Notes under the pieces: generated by a model | Database searches by the model: none | The model's input: the letters and a program-made list of their open reading frames with translations, nothing else | What the model was told of the DNA's origin: nothing | Program-made: the position numbers and the translations under genes | NCBI GenBank assembly: GCA_040954595.2 | Contig: CM082592.2 | Coordinates: 2,976,001 to 3,040,000, forward strand | DNA: 64,000 bases | Origin: Balanoglossus misakiensis | Lineage: Eukaryota > Hemichordata | Direction: 5' to 3' | Shown here: positions 19,284 to 33,975 of the stretch, one piece after another | Numbering within the stretch: the first letter of the stretch is position 1 | Layout of the letters: every line of letters starts with the position of its first letter

Positions 19284-21688
19284 GAAACAGGACTGCTGAA
19301 ACCAACCAAGTATTTTTAGTGACCTCCACCATGCGCAGGTCAATAAACGTCCACTTATGACGATGTTTACTCAGCTATGTTGTAGCATACACGAGCTCTA
19401 TTGATATTCATTCAGGTGTGTCAAGGAAGACATTTCACAATATAATTGAAATTTCTCAACAAAAACGATTTCTGTGAACTTAACCGAATTGAACTAAATT
19501 TAAATGAACTAAATAAAATTGTGTAATTGTGTACATGTGCATATTTATCAAATTCTGGTATATTCTGGGCGTGATAAGGTACTGGTGACCTAAATATTGT
19601 CGTTACAACAGGTAGGCTACAATGCGTACTTAGTTGTCGTCATTTTTTGTGTCAACCTCAACCAGTACTGTATACAGTAGATTCTACATTAGTAATAGAA
19701 TACGTTGACAAAGTAAAAATCGTATTGAATTATGTCAGTTCATTATAAATAAGTAAAATTAAACAAAACTCACTCAGTTGCACAACTCTGCATCCGGGTC
19801 CACATCTACCAGTGGACCAGAGTGACAAAGTTCGTTTAGTGGCAACGGTTGGACCTTGATACGAATACCAGGCTGTGACACTACGCAACACACAACACAA
19901 AACAAAGTAACGCTGTCAGATGGAAACACTTCTCACATAAAGATTTGAAAGGGGGAATCACTATTTTGGACACTGTTTTATCATGTTCTCTTTTCGCGTA
20001 TTACACACTTACTGAATTATATTGAGAATGGGGAGCATTTACCTTGATTTAAAAAAACCTGCGAGTTAACCGGAAATTGCTGTAAAATCAGGCGGGACAT
20101 TCAAAATCCTCGGGCCAATGTTTGTTATAGCACCATGACTCTATTCGTCTCCTGTATGTGGACAAATAAATGACAAGGAGAGTAGAGCTAAACTGGTTAG
20201 CAAGTCAACAAACAAATGACACAGACAGGGATGACCATTTCATAACCTTGCGATTGAACCGTGACACAATTACGAAGAACTATTGACCTGGTGGCTTTTA
20301 GACGACCGACATAAGAAAAAATCGTGTCAAGGACACGGTGGTCCCATTGAGGGATTACACAAGAAAAAGTCTACACCCGAGTACTTCGCCATATACAGAC
20401 AGACACACACACACACACACATAGCGAGAGATCAATGGGCAAACACTGACTGTCCCATAAGCTGCCAATGGCATATGTACTGTACATACACTAAATAGAA
20501 CAGCTGGTCTCTTTAAAAGTTAGCCAGTTACATAATCATGTAGGAATTTGCTGTGTATATAAATCTCAGGAGGGGGTTCCTGGACCAAATTCACATTTTC
20601 CCAGCTATTTTGCATATATTTGGCAATGACAACTTCATTTGAACAAACTCCCATCTACAGCCCAGCCTGCATCTGCACACCAAATTTCAAGGTGATACAC
20701 GCAGCGGTTTTCAAGTTTTTGATGTGGACATACAGACAGACAGACATCCATCCATCCATCCATACATCCATCCATCCATACATACATACATACATACATA
20801 CATACAGACGCAACTGATTCCATAAGGTCCCATGGTACATACCAATGGGACCTATAAACACGTGTTCTTCATATCTGTGTGCACTAAATTGGTTGAGACC
20901 AGGTCACGCCATAAAGTGAGAAGAATATGGTGGACATACAAGCAATATAATGACAAAGCAGTATCACAGATAACAAATACTTCTAGACTTTATTAAATAT
21001 TCAAATTACAAATTGTAATGATAATTTGCTGTAGAAAAAATATTGTCTTTGGGGGAGGGTCACATTTTACAGTTTAGGTGTGCTCTGAATCCCCCGCCCA
21101 CCCGCTGTAATTTCTGAAGCCCCCTAAGTCATAACAAGGATCGACTATTTTGGAATTAGCCATTCATAGACTGTGCAATAGATATCCGTACCGTAAAAAC
21201 AGCAAATCGGCAATTTTCGTGACGTCTCCCGTTTTCACATTTCCATTCTGCGCACGCGTCATTCAAATCCAACGACCAACAGACGAACCCAAACATCATT
21301 TAGGGAGCCGTCATTATTTACGGCCGGGGGGATACTCAGAATTTTAGAGTTTCTAGTGAAATTCCTCCGACCCCCAGTCCGTAAATAATGACGGCACACT
21401 CACCGTTGTAAATGAAATGTGTTAATTCGGGAATTAGCATACGCCCCTCCCCCCGGCGGAACAGTTGCGTTTCCACAGCTATTTTTCATCCATACCCGCT
21501 ATCCTCTTTGCGCATTAATATCGACCTTCTCTGCGTTTTGGGAGCAATTTCTGAGGGACCTACTCTCAATCGACATTCGGTTTACCTTCTCGATCAATCC
21601 TTTAAATAAGGTAGCGGCGTTGTGATTGGCTATAAGTTTTTGCATCATATATAAAAGTCGATCTAGGGATCTTAAAAATCCCAGAACA
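19284..21688. other. Repeat-poor region, no gene recognised
   Basis: No convincing exon on either strand. It contains a short (CA)n run near 20402-20421 and CATC/CATA tetranucleotide repeats at about 20743-20806. A short inverted pair lies near 21300-21400 (gccgtcattatttacgg and its inverse). The 5' UTR exon and promoter of the ROCO gene may lie here or just to the left, since its coding exon 1 is preceded by a splice acceptor. Confidence 0.4.
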
Positions 21689-21689
21689 A

Positions 21690-22925
21690 GCCGACGATCT
21701 ACAGAGTCTACCGGAAAACTTTCTCATGCGCTCAGCCTATGTGTTCCACGCATCAGAACGGAAGTCCGTAAATAAACGAGACGGTGTTTGGAAGCAACCA
21801 TGGAAATTTTAGAACAAGCCGTCGATCTACAGAGTCTTGCGGAAAACTTTCTCATGCGCTCAGCCTATGTGTTCTACGCATCACAACGGAAGTCCGTAAA
21901 TAAACGAGACGGTGTTTGGAAGCAACCATGGAAATTTTAGAACAAGCCGTCGATCTACAGAGTCTTGCGGAAAACTTTCTCATGCGCTCAGCCTATGTGT
22001 TCTACGCATCACAACGGAAGTCCGTAAATAAACGAGACGGTGTTTGGAAGCAACCATGGAAATTTTAGAACAAGCCGACGATCTACAGAGTCTTGCGGAA
22101 AACTTTCTTATGCGCTCAGCCTATGTGTTCTACGCATCAGAACGGAAGTCCGTAAATAAACGAGACGGTGTTTGGAAGCAACCATGGAAATTTTAGAACA
22201 AGCCGACGATGTACAGAGTCTTGCGGAAAACTTTCTTTATGCGCTCAGCCTATGTGTTCTACGCATCACAACGGAATGCCGTAAATAAACGAGACGGTGT
22301 TTGGAAGCATCCATGGAAATTTTAGAACAAGCCGACGATCTACAGAGTCTTGTGGAAAACTTTCTCTTTCGCTCAGGCCTATGTGTTCTACGCATCCGAA
22401 TGGAAGTCCTGAAATAAACGAGACGGTGTTTGGAAGCATCCATGGATATTTTAGAACAAGCCGACGATCTACAGAGTCTCGCGGAAAACTTTCTTATGCG
22501 CACAGCCTATGTGTTCTACGCATCCGAATGGAAGTCCGTAAATAAACGAGACGGTGTTTGGAAGCAACCATGGATATTTTAGAACAAGCCGACGATCTAC
22601 AGAGTCTTGCGGAAAACTTTCTGATGCGCTCAGCCTATGTGTTCTACGCATCCGAATGGAAGTCCGTAAATAAACGAGACGGTGTTTGGAAGCATCCATG
22701 GATATTTTAGAACAAGCCGACGATCTACAGAGTCTTGCGGAAAACTTTCTCATGCGCTCAGCCTATGTGTTCTACGCATCCGAATGGAAGTCCGTAAATA
22801 AACGAGACGGTGTTTGGAAGCATCCATGGATATTTTAGAACAAGTCGTCGATCTACAAAGTCTTGCGGAAAACTTTCTTATGCGCTCAGCCTATGTGTTC
22901 TACGCATCACAACGGAAGTCTAAAA
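21690..22925 (+). repeat. 128-bp satellite array B
   Basis: About 9.6 tandem copies of the same 128-bp unit as at 5.2-8.1 kb and in the same orientation. Neighbouring copies share variants, such as ccgaatgg in place of cacaacgg in the last copies and catccatgg against aaccatgg, which indicates local expansion by unequal exchange. Confidence 0.95.
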
Positions 22926-23086
22926 CAATTGAAGAGTTGAGGGATATAGGTATTCCACTGTAAGTGATGTTGATTATGCCATATAATTTTTTAAAATTTG
23001 ATTACAAATGGTGAAAACTGAAAAGACTGGGCAACCGTAATTCACAAACATAAAACAGAATTCAGCCAAGTACATGTAAATTGATG

Positions 23087-23291
23087 GGATCTGGTTCTCT
23101 TAGTGGACACGACTATACTCCACGGGCGATAATATGGTTTTTTAGGGTTAGGGTTAGGAGGGTTAGGGTTAGGGTTAAATTCACCCTCACATTGCCACCC
23201 CTAACCCTCCTAACCCTAACCCTAACTCACCCTCATTGCCATGGTATCGTTGCCATGGGGTATAGTCGTGTCCACTAAGAGAACCAGATCC
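23087..23291. mobile_element. hAT-like MITE with internal TTAGGG repeats, copy 1
   Basis: A 205-bp element with long terminal inverted repeats starting GGATCTGGTTCTCTTAGTGG, flanked by an exact 8-bp duplication AATTGATG (23079-23086 and 23292-23299). The interior is palindromic and carries several TTAGGG units on one side and CCCTAA units on the other. An 8-bp duplication is typical of hAT transposons. A second copy lies at 34364-34567. Confidence 0.9.
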
Positions 23292-25851
23292 AATTGATGT
23301 GCATATATACCAGGTACACCATACTTCTTTGTACATGAATCAAGTTTGAAATGTGTTGAAGTTAACGTTAAGCATATCTGAGAAATGGCTCTGGATGGAT
23401 GGAGGAGCCCAATGTTTATACCCTTGGCAATATCAGAACTAAAATGTGCAAAAATAGCAATGATAAAATATTTGTTGTTGGTGAATTTTTACCCCAAGGA
23501 TAATTGTAAAACTATTTGCTTTAAAGATTAACATTTCTGTGAAACAGAAATCCCCAATTTGTGTGATTAGAAAGAAAAACAAAGATGTGAAAGCAATGCT
23601 GTGTAAATAATTAAAAATCTCAGTCATCCACAACACTCTGAATGGTCACCCCTACCCAACAGTGTCTATGGATAAGTGACAGGCACACACAATAACTAAC
23701 AGTGTCAAATATTTATTTAACATCGCATGCACTTCAAATACAATATGGCCTTAATGAGCAAATGAAAATAGAAAATGACAATTCACTGAACTCATGAAAT
23801 GAAACTTGCACTCAAGAAATCTCATAACAATTGGTTGCTGAATGAAAACCACTTGGGTTTTAACTTTAACCCCTTGACTACCCTAACCTATTAATTACCT
23901 AACACTAAATGCTATCCAATATGCTAAAACCCCTTGTTTATACAAATGCATGGTTAATTATTATCAAATCATTAACTATCAAAATCACTTTCATTTCTGA
24001 AACATAATTGTCACAGTGATGAAACATAATTGTCACAGTGATGAAACATAATTGTCACAGTGATGTACACTACACACATGACATACAGTGAAACTTGTCA
24101 TTACAGACACCTCTCTAATCAGGACACCTCTCTATTAAGGACAGATTTTTCAAGACAAAAGTCACAGTTTGAATTGAATATTGCCTGTCTATTAAAGGTA
24201 TACGGTCACCTATGGAAATATAGCTACAGTTACCATGGCAAATTGAGATCTAGCCAATGACAGATTTTCAGTGGGTGGCACACGCGAAAAAAAGAGCGCC
24301 ACCATATGTTCTTTAGAACGCTCAAATACTCCATTTCAGCCAAATATGGGCGTATGTAAATTGGAGGTGACTGTATACCTTTAAGGACATAATTTTTTAG
24401 GTGTCCTTAATAGACAGGTTACGCTGTAATGACTTGTATTATCAACTTTGCATTACTGTACGACAGAAACAGATTGAGTATAGAATGTAAAATTACTGTT
24501 TAAATTAAGAAATGTCAAGGTAGCCATAGGGTTAAAGTCTGATACATCAACAAATGCAAACACTTTACAAAGTCTTTACAGTGGATCTACATGTAATAAT
24601 GCATGTATTGTACAGGTGATTGATAGCAACTGATCCCAACAGACCTTTCAGGTATATACAGTATTTTCCTCTCACACTTTCCTCTTTGTTGAGTAGTATT
24701 TTACGATTATAGGTCACTTAACATAATCGAATGACGTAGTATGATAAAAAACACAAAGCATTACAGTTTAATGATCAAGGGACATTGAGTGATAACCTCT
24801 TTATCACATGGCCAACGTTTGCTGATCTATAAATGTATTGGTTTCAACATAAAATTCTGTCTGGAACAAATTTCAACGGTGTGTCCTATATTTCATTTAA
24901 TCAGCCGATTGCTCATCCAAGGCAGTGCAGTAACACAACTGAACATTCTACCATTACCATTGCAAACAATAGAAATCAGTGTGCACTAAAAACATTCTGT
25001 TATATTTCTTGAAAGTTTCTCTGGTTAGCAAATCTCTGTTTGTTCACTTTGGATGTTCTCAAGGACAACCTCGTTGGTTCTTGAATTATCTAAATGGGAG
25101 TTACAACATTATGGACTGCAGATGTACAAAATATCCAACAAATGTTGACTTCATCGAGTATTGTAGAATGTATGTCAGTAATGGAATGGTCCAGACACTG
25201 GCATTTTGCGTGATGTGCCTCTCATGAAGCAATGGTAATAGCACATAATAAACAAATTCAGATGGCTCTCACTCCTACATGGTTTGTATTTGCAAGACAC
25301 TGGCAGTGTGATGCCACTGGCCGGAACCATGCTATTCGTAATAGAGAACCACCAAATATTTCTTAATACTACAACTGAGGTCTGGCATTTGGCCTCACAA
25401 CTGCCGGCTTCTGAAAGACCATCCATGCAGTGCCGTAAGTGACTGTGTCTGAAATTAGCCGGTAGGCTTTGTGGACTTGCGTCAGCGAAAACCCACAACA
25501 GAGGTGTCAGATGTATCACGATAAAGGTTATCATTAAAACTATGGCAAAGTATGTACTTAGACATTAGTGTCGTGTATCGATACACTGCACTAACAATGT
25601 CTTCATGCATACAAGGACTTTGCTGTAGTTTTGTAATAACCTCACAACACTGACTACCTTTTCATAATTACCAAAGAATACCTGAGCTTAGAAATTAACA
25701 GGTACAACACTGTAAAAGACTGCCTATTGGCATATGCATAGTAGAGATGAAATAAATATTCACAGGGGGACACAGTATGCCAAGCCGAAGCCTAACGCTA
25801 CTGGCTGGTACAAGATCTAACGCTACCGGTTGCTAATTAATTAGCACTGTT
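23292..25851. other. Probable 3' UTR and downstream flank of VMP1
   Basis: No coding exon recognised. Read on the minus strand this follows the VMP1 stop at 25852. AATAAA on the minus strand occurs at about 23712-23717. A triplicated phrase (acagtgatgaaacataattgt) lies near 23998-24064, and a transposon remnant with an attaaggaca-type inverted pair surrounds the MITE at 24196-24380. Confidence 0.4.
24196..24380 (+). mobile_element. TTAA-flanked MITE, copy 3, nested
   Basis: A 185-bp copy flanked by TTAA (24192-24195 and 24381-24384), with terminal repeats AGGTATACGGTCACCT and AGGTGACTGTATACCT. It sits inside an older inverted-repeat element whose halves contain acctctctattaaggaca and its inverse tccttaatagaca, so the nesting order is clear. 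Confidence 0.85.
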
Positions 25852-28800
25852 CTACTGGCTATGTTCCTTTTCTTCTCTGGCTCTTTCCTGTAACCTTTTT
25901 GCATAGTTCTGTGCCATCGAATTCACAATTGATATCACAAAATAAGAGACCATAATGATGATGACTTTTTCAAAGAACCACGACAACCAGTTCGTACCCT
26001 GAAATAAAAAAGAAGAAAAACAATGATTAAGTTAATACCACCATGTGCATTTTGAGAATGAAGATTTCCTAATGAGTGATCCTTTGTCTAAGAGATAAAT
26101 TGTACTTATCAACCAGCTCATGACAACTGAAGAATGTGGAAGTCTTGGTTTACATTAACCCTGACAAATAAGTTTTCAAGAGAGGTTTGTGACATTACTT
26201 TGTCTTTACGGTGAAGCGCAAGTTGCAAAGCTTTCTCCAGTCTACAAGAAAATTGTTTTGTTTTGTGAGAAGGTCACCTGCACTCTATAAAAATAATTGT
26301 CATGTCTAGTACACTAAACAAGATATACTTACAGATGAGACCTGTGTACCCGGTTTGTGATGAAGCTTTGCCTTCTGTTTTATAAGGTAATCTTTAAAAG
26401 GTGCCTCCAGTGACTGACCAATCTTGGGAATTTTTCTGAAAGATTCACAAAAGTGGTATCATAATGTAAACATGCCAAGCAACTTATTTTCAAGTATAAA
26501 ACACCATTATGATGTAATGCCAGTTGGCTCAACCAAAAACATTTAAAGAATTCATGGTGATAGTCCAGGTATATCTGACTAGTGACAATAGGCACTGCTA
26601 AATATGCAATCACACACGCAAACAACGGTATTTTTCGATATCAAATGACGTCAGACGCGCTCAGGCGCACTTATGTTGGCATTCAAACTTCCTGCTGACG
26701 GGCAACTTCAGCAACGTGGTGCAGAATGAAGACTGTGCAAACGAAACACCATAAGGCCGATGAGGCACCATGCCTGATACATATTACGTTTCTGGTGGTT
26801 CTAACGTGTAAACATACCCAGAAAAACTTTTACTACATGAAGAAATATTCTTTGCCTGTCACCTGGAAATTAAATGACAACGCCATGGGTCACATGGCCA
26901 GATCACGTGATTAATAGCAAAGAATATGTACGTCATATTAGGACTTCATGTACTGTACAGATACAGAAACTGTGGACAATGGTTATTCATTACTTACCCA
27001 ATAATATTGACCAAATCTTCTACATGTCGCTCACTAAATACGGTTATGACAAACATTTTCTGTATGTGCATCTTAATGACAGCTTTGCCAATTACTGTAG
27101 CACCAAAGAAAGTCCAGAATGGAATCAGAAAATGGCCACAGGTAATTCCAGCAAGATCAAATAAGGGATTTGGTATCTGATGAAATAGAAATAAATAATA
27201 TAAATGTCAGATGATAAAATGATATTGTCACCCAAGTAAAGTTTGTAAGACAAACGTAAAGGGCCGGAGTTTTTTAAAAAGGTGAATATTTTCAAAGATT
27301 ATCTGGAATGGAACCATGCAGATATAAGATTAGGGTGGGGAAAAGGTATTTACAAATGAATTTGTCCTTGTACAATAGGGAAATAGGTCAGGGGATTACA
27401 AGGAATACATCAGCATTACACTAAAGAAGATACTTACTGATGCACATGCCAGAATTCCTAGGAAGCCAACTTTCTGTACAAGCCTCTGAATGGCCAGTTT
27501 GGTACGTGTCATCCAATCCTGTAAGACAGAAACAGAAATCTTAGACTGCACATATTGGTCTGGAAAATGTTGACAAAATTTTGATTCAAAGTGTCAGGAG
27601 AGATACTTAATTCACATGCTAATTTTTCACCTGAGAGGTCTTATATCCGCAACCAAATACCCTCGCTAACCATTTATAACCTCTAAATAAAGGCTCAGCT
27701 TTGCATAACGTTGTGCTCTGTTAAATTTTGCAGTTATCATACCTGTTGATTGGCATCTTCAAGATGTTCCAATATTTCTTCAAATTCCTCATATTCTTCA
27801 TCATCTGGTTCAATTCCTGATAACCTCGCTAGAATTGAGACGAAACAATGTGTCATCTTATGTAATTTCTGAGTGCACACAAACTTTCTTGATATCATCA
27901 CATTTACGCAAACTTGACAGAAATCACCCTGTTTCTGTGTGACTGCCTTCCTCCAGCACTGTCCATTCTGGCTGTGACATTGCCAGTATTAACCCTAACG
28001 CTGCAAAGTCAGTTGAAACTGGTTTAATTTCCAGGGTGCCTAGAATCCTGGCCCCCAGGCCTGTTAGACTGCCAAGTGTGTGTTATTCAGTAGGGCCTAT
28101 ACAAGACCCTTAGACCAATACAGTACAAACCAGTACGATTTGGTACATTTTACAGGGGGCTCAGACTGCCATGAGTGTCTAAGTACGTATGAGAGCCATG
28201 TCAAGACAGTCAAAATACTTTTCAGAAGAAAAAGTGGCAAATACGTATTTTAAAGGACTTGACACTCAAAACAGATATGACACCCAGTAGCATTAGGGTT
28301 AATACTGCACAACTTTTCAAAGAGTAGTACTTACCTGCTTTTGCCATAAAGTATGGGGGGAGTTCACCAATGGCAGTGCCTGCACCCTGCAAACATAAAA
28401 AAAAAATCATGTACCGTGAGACAAATTCTTCACAATCAGAATACTCCATAGAAAACAATGGTGCACCTTTTGGGACTATGACTGTACATTTGTTATAAGT
28501 TAATTAATATAAGCCAGTTTTTCGTTGTAACTGAGTTTGCCTTATCGAGGTTCAACTGTATATGGCATGTCCATTATGTGCTCATTAGCATATTTAATGA
28601 ACTTCTATAATCAGTGACTTGAAATGGTACAAACATACATGTACTGATTCCAGAGAGGCAAAAGTACACATATCTTATTTTTGCCAATCCCAGATTTTCA
28701 CTTGCAAACAAAATCGATTGATGGGATATTTACGGTTACTAACCCACATAAACGCTTCCAGCCTGACTTTACTCATTATTCTCCAAATACTCATAGAGGT

Positions 28801-31800
28801 ACCTTCTTCATCAGGACAGATAATCCTAGAATTCAAACATGTATGTATTTGCTTATCCCTTGTAATTGTCACAGCATCAAAGTTATCACCTTGCACTCTA
28901 CTCACAACCACTACATGTTTATGTAAGCATATTTTGCACCATGATTTCTTATCATATCTGTCACAGTTTCTTGCTCAAATCCCTGAAGCATGATGAAATG
29001 CCTAGTATCCAGCTTATTATTACAACCTATATGTGTATAGTCAGCATTGTTTTTGTGTAAAATTTGGATTAAAGTCTGGACTAGAATTCATCAGTCATCA
29101 ATAACAATGCCTATTATACACATACAGGCTATGTTGACAAGCAGAGTACTGGGTATATTAGAATGCTGTCTGCATTAGTTCACACACAACATAAGTACTG
29201 AAAATAAAGCTAAAAGTTACAGCTAAGGTCCCTTTAATCATATAAAACAAATCTAAATGTGTGTTATCTCTGACTTCAAACTAAAATTCAATGTAAAATA
29301 CTTACTCATCAGGATATGGTGGTTCTGGAAAATCTACAGACATGCATTCAAATGCTGCTAATGTTACAGCTGCTATGTGAGGTCCCTGGAAAAAAAAGGA
29401 AAGATCATATGTAAAGTACCTGGTGGTATATTTGCATAAGTTGGAGGGAACTACAAACTACATTATAGCCATTTTGTTTTCTTCTCAGTTACAATAGAAA
29501 GTACGCATCTACAATACACTATATGTTTCAAAGCCCATTTCATAACATGGTCAGCTTTTCTCAAATAATAGAAAATACACTGCAATCACACTTTGCACTA
29601 CTGTGGCTATCAATGGTTTTGGTACATATAGCTATAATTTTGTTCAAATCATTTTATATAAAACATCAAACATTGATTCCTTTGTTCCAACTACAATAGT
29701 CTACATGTAGCAGTTGGCTGTCATTCCATGTTTGATCAAATTGACAAATAGGCTAGAAGGACCAGAAAATTGACTTATGTGGTTTTATTTCGATATTCCA
29801 GAATCTGATGCAAGTTTTGGTAAGAAGTCTTTTTAGAAATCATAAAACTAAGTGCTTTGAAATCAGTATGCAGAGCAAAACTGGTAATGGTAGGCTGAAA
29901 GTCTGACTTGAATCAGATAATCTACATGTATATCTCGTGACAGTACATTAAACACTTGCATTTCACAACATGCAGGAAACCAATGCTGTATAAAGCTTAC
30001 TGCATTATGGAAATCATTCATGTGGACTCAAGTCTTCCCATATTTAGACCAAGTAAAATAACCTTCTAATATTTCAAATGATGAGGTGTTGCCTAGGCAA
30101 CTACTTACCAAATAGAGAAGAAATGTATGTAAACCAGTCCCAAGGCCAACAGAAGACAGAATACCAAGGCCTACCCAGTAGGCACACCAAAGAAATTGTT
30201 TCCTCATTGAAGCTACATACTGTAAATAAATCAAATTGCAATTAGACTTCAGGTTGATGACTACACAGATGCAGTGCATGGTTATCACATTCTATAGCCT
30301 TTTGTGTAGAATTATGGCAGAGAAAACAGAGTTAGAATATTGTCATTTTCTTTAAATTTTCATATAAGGTGCCAAAAGACAAGTGCTTGTACGGTAAATG
30401 ATATAAAGAAAATGCTATGTCACCACGCTTGATTTTTTTGATAGAACTGGTCAGATATTTTCACCATAGGAAAACTATAGCTGCATTAGCAGTGTGAGAA
30501 AAGTGCCGACTCAGCATTGTCCACAATCTTTGAGACCCCCTATAAACTGAAAAAGTAGTATGGGAACAGCATGTTTTCTCTCTATATTTGTTTTTAAAAT
30601 TCATTGATAAACAATACATAGAAAAATCAGGAAAATGACAACATTATAACTTTTGAATAGTAGTTAACTACCTAAAGGATCTGTCCTGTTAGTTATAGAT
30701 GTACATGTATGGTTATTACTGTATCAGAAATACACATACAATTCAATATTTCTTACCTGTTGATGGGATCCTTTAGTATGATAGGCAGTAATTAAACACA
30801 ATGCTACTGTAATGATACTAAATACTTTGATTTTATTATTCCATAGTCTGTAAGAATAAAAGACATCATGATCAAGATACGTAATAACGGTCAGGCACAT
30901 ATTCAAGTAGAATTTTAGTTTTACACAAGGAATGTACTCAGATTGTCAGTTTCAAAGTAATCAGATTTGTGACTTCTCAGAAGACTTTTTACAACAAAAT
31001 GACAAAAACTACCCCCTGAATAGTAAATTAAACAGTTTTTGTCACTGCATACAAATATGTAGTATACATAACATTATCAAAGCTGTGTGACTGTCATTTT
31101 CTGTCCTGTTAAAAACCTGACTCAGACTGGTAAGACTAATACATGTACCTCTCAAACAAGTAGAACATAACCGAGTCTGAGAAACATGATAGGGGAAAAT
31201 GTTATTAGTCTATCATGTTCAAGACTGAATCCATACAGACACTCATTGACATGAACACCAATATTTGTATGATAAACATATTTCTCAGACAAAAGCTCCA
31301 CCTACCTGGTTAATATATTTTGAAGTTTTATAAGAGTTTCACAAACAAAGTAATATAATGTAGTGAATGGTTTTTTCCATAGGACTATGTTAGCTCTTTC
31401 TTCTCTGTCATGTCTATGCTGTTCACGCATTGCTGCATGGTCAGTACTGGAAGTGGAAGATATTGCACTTGGAAGGCGTTTCTGCTGGCCATCTTTTCTA
31501 AGGTTTGTGTCTGCTACACCATCAACAGGTGATGTCTTTCTCCGAACGATATCACTCATTTTATCACTTTCTTGTAATCTTTTTATCTGCAAAGTAAAAT
31601 GATATGAAAATATGAGCCTGGCTCACACCTGCTTGGCAGATAACGAGTGGAAAGAAGCCTGACAGATATAGCGTGACAAACTAATCTAAATGACTTGTGT
31701 CATCTTGCCATCAATATCAATAGACTTCCATCATGTACAAGTAATTATAAAACCCTTTGGTCAGAATAAGCCTCCTGATTTGCTGAATCTGCAGTTTATA

Positions 31801-32654
31801 TTCTGAACAGTAAGACCAAGTCAGTGGTCGTGTTGACAGCAAAATCACACCTATTTGACGTGAAAAACTGTTTATTGACGTGAAAATTTGAGTTGATGCG
31901 TCAATTTTGATACGTACACCAAGACACCCAGCAAGCCCATTAACAGCATGGCTGGCCCAGGTTGATTGACAGCAAATCAGTCACGACTCATTTCTTACAA
32001 TGTTAAAATTTTACACTGTGTATGAATACCAAATTTGACTTGGTTCAACCTATTCTTGAGATGGTCAACATAAACATATACGAAAAAAGACAGATATTGG
32101 TATGACATGATCATCCCTGTGTGCAAAACTGAACAGACATTGATTCTATCTCTATAAATACATATACAAGAACTAGTAGTTTCTTATCAGTACAGGCACA
32201 GCATGTTTTTTGGACAATAGTCAGTAATATTGTGAGTGCATAGTTGAGATTCAGCCAATGCAAAGACAAGTTATACAACATATTTACTACACAATATAAA
32301 GCTGTCTAAATGTGTGTCATTTATGTGTTCCAGATGATTGTAGTAATAAACCATCATGAACAAACTTGATAAGTGCATTGTCTATATCTACTACATGTTG
32401 ACGCATATTGTCATTGTTAGTTATTATAGTGGAAAAACAGTAGTAAACACTGCACGAACGAGAATCACATCATTCTCTCCTACATTTACCTTACAGACTC
32501 CAAAGAATTTGGCAAGTTTGGACCACCAACTACATTCTGATCTCTTTCCTTGTTGATCAACGCGTATAATTAGAGGCTGTACTGGTATTGCTACGTTCAC
32601 ATTATCCACATTAACCATACATTCAGCCATGACTTGACTGGGACAACATGGCAA
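25852..32654 (-). CDS. VMP1: Vacuole membrane protein 1 (VMP1/TMEM49)
   Basis: Coding exons: 32490-32654, 31306-31586, 30757-30847, 30109-30219, 29306-29385, 28744-28825, 28335-28386, 27743-27828, 27438-27518, 26998-27176, 26333-26435, 25852-25998. Together they give 1,458 nt (485 aa) with all phases consistent and GT-AG borders throughout. From about residue 137 the protein follows vertebrate VMP1 closely: [71 protein letters not shown] and a C-terminal [15 protein letters not shown]1 is a multi-pass ER membrane protein with a VTT/DedA-type domain. It scrambles lipids and is needed for autophagosome formation and ER contact sites. The N-terminal part, about 80 residues longer than the human protein, is Ser/basic-rich and unrecognised. 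A second in-frame ATG at 32630 may be the true start. Confidence 0.95.
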
Positions 32655-33842
32655 GGAGACTTTAAGTTGGACTCTTAGACCACGGATAATGAATATGTAT
32701 TACCACGATGTCACTGAACAATGCTGAACACATGCCAAAGTTCACTGTTTGTATGGTAATCATCTGACATCATATCGCAAGGGATGAATCAACAATCGTT
32801 CAAACTGAAATAACCTTGAAAGAGCATAACAAGTCGTTTATATTCAGGGTGACCTTCTACCGGGGTCATCCCTGGCTATTTCTTTAATTAATACTACGGG
32901 AACTCTGTTTACATACGTACTGTACGTGTGCAAAGAAGGAGGAATTGGTTGTTCAATATTTGTTTTGAGAAATAGACTGAAGAACAATGTTATTATTCAT
33001 TACAATGCAGTTTCCTGTTCATCGCCATAATGCATGATGGGTGAAATGACATGATGAAATGACCATGCCATATTGACAATAAGATTATATGCCAGCCACA
33101 AGGCAAATATTTTCTTTTTGAGATTTGAGAGATTTTATACAAAAGAAATGCTTCATAGATCAAGAATATCACTTAATATCTACCATGTAAAATTCCATCC
33201 TGATGTTCTAAAGCATACCATGACCCAAAATTTCCGGGGGTGGTACATGTACCTGTCATAGGACAGTGGCTGGCTATACAAACCCCTGACTTCATTCAAA
33301 CATGTCAATAATTAGTAAAAATGCATTGTGGGTCATTTACTTTAACTTTGGCCAGGTATAGACTGGATTTACACACATCTGATCTTAACAGGAATCAAAA
33401 TTTGGAATGGTCTGCCTGATCTGGGTTTTGAGCCAAAACTGACAAATCTGCTATAATAAGAATAAAATGATCAAATAATGAGAATGATGGAAAAAGATAA
33501 CCTCCTTTTAGACCTTGAATGGACACTAGTAATGTGTAGTGGCAGATATAGTAAACATGACATTGTCAAAGGTGATGTATGACCAGCACCTCATGAAATG
33601 ATATGTGCCATCACTCTGGCATTCATGAAAAAAACATCAGCTGTTACATGATATGCAAATGCCGTTGACAGGTCAAAATATATGATATACCAAAAGTGAC
33701 CAAAGGAATTATTTCACCTTGCACTGTCGATGCATGGATCAGATCAAAATGATTATTTGTTGTGTCATCAAAAGCTGACCTGACATTGACTGATCCACTT
33801 TCAAGATGAGAGTTAAAATTACACTAAAATGTCACCCAAAGG

Positions 33843-33975
33843 GGTTGCTGCAATAATTGTAGCAGGTGCTCCTAGGTTGATGTTGTGTTCGCACCCAACA
33901 CAACATCAAACACAACACGCACCGAGCACAACATCAATCTAGCAGCACCTGCTACAATCATTGCAGCAACCAAAC
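33843..33975. repeat. Inverted repeat (hairpin) upstream of VMP1
   Basis: The phrase gttgctgcaataattgtagcaggtgct is repeated in inverted form as agcacctgctacaatcattgcagcaac, and the interior is also partly palindromic (gttgatgttgtg against cacaacatcaa). It looks like a small foldback or MITE remnant. No target duplication was identified. Confidence 0.7.

Noticed and set aside
20620-20861. Frames rich in Tyr-Ile-His or Cys-Met-Tyr-Val
   Set aside because: Produced by CATC/CATA tetranucleotide repeats.
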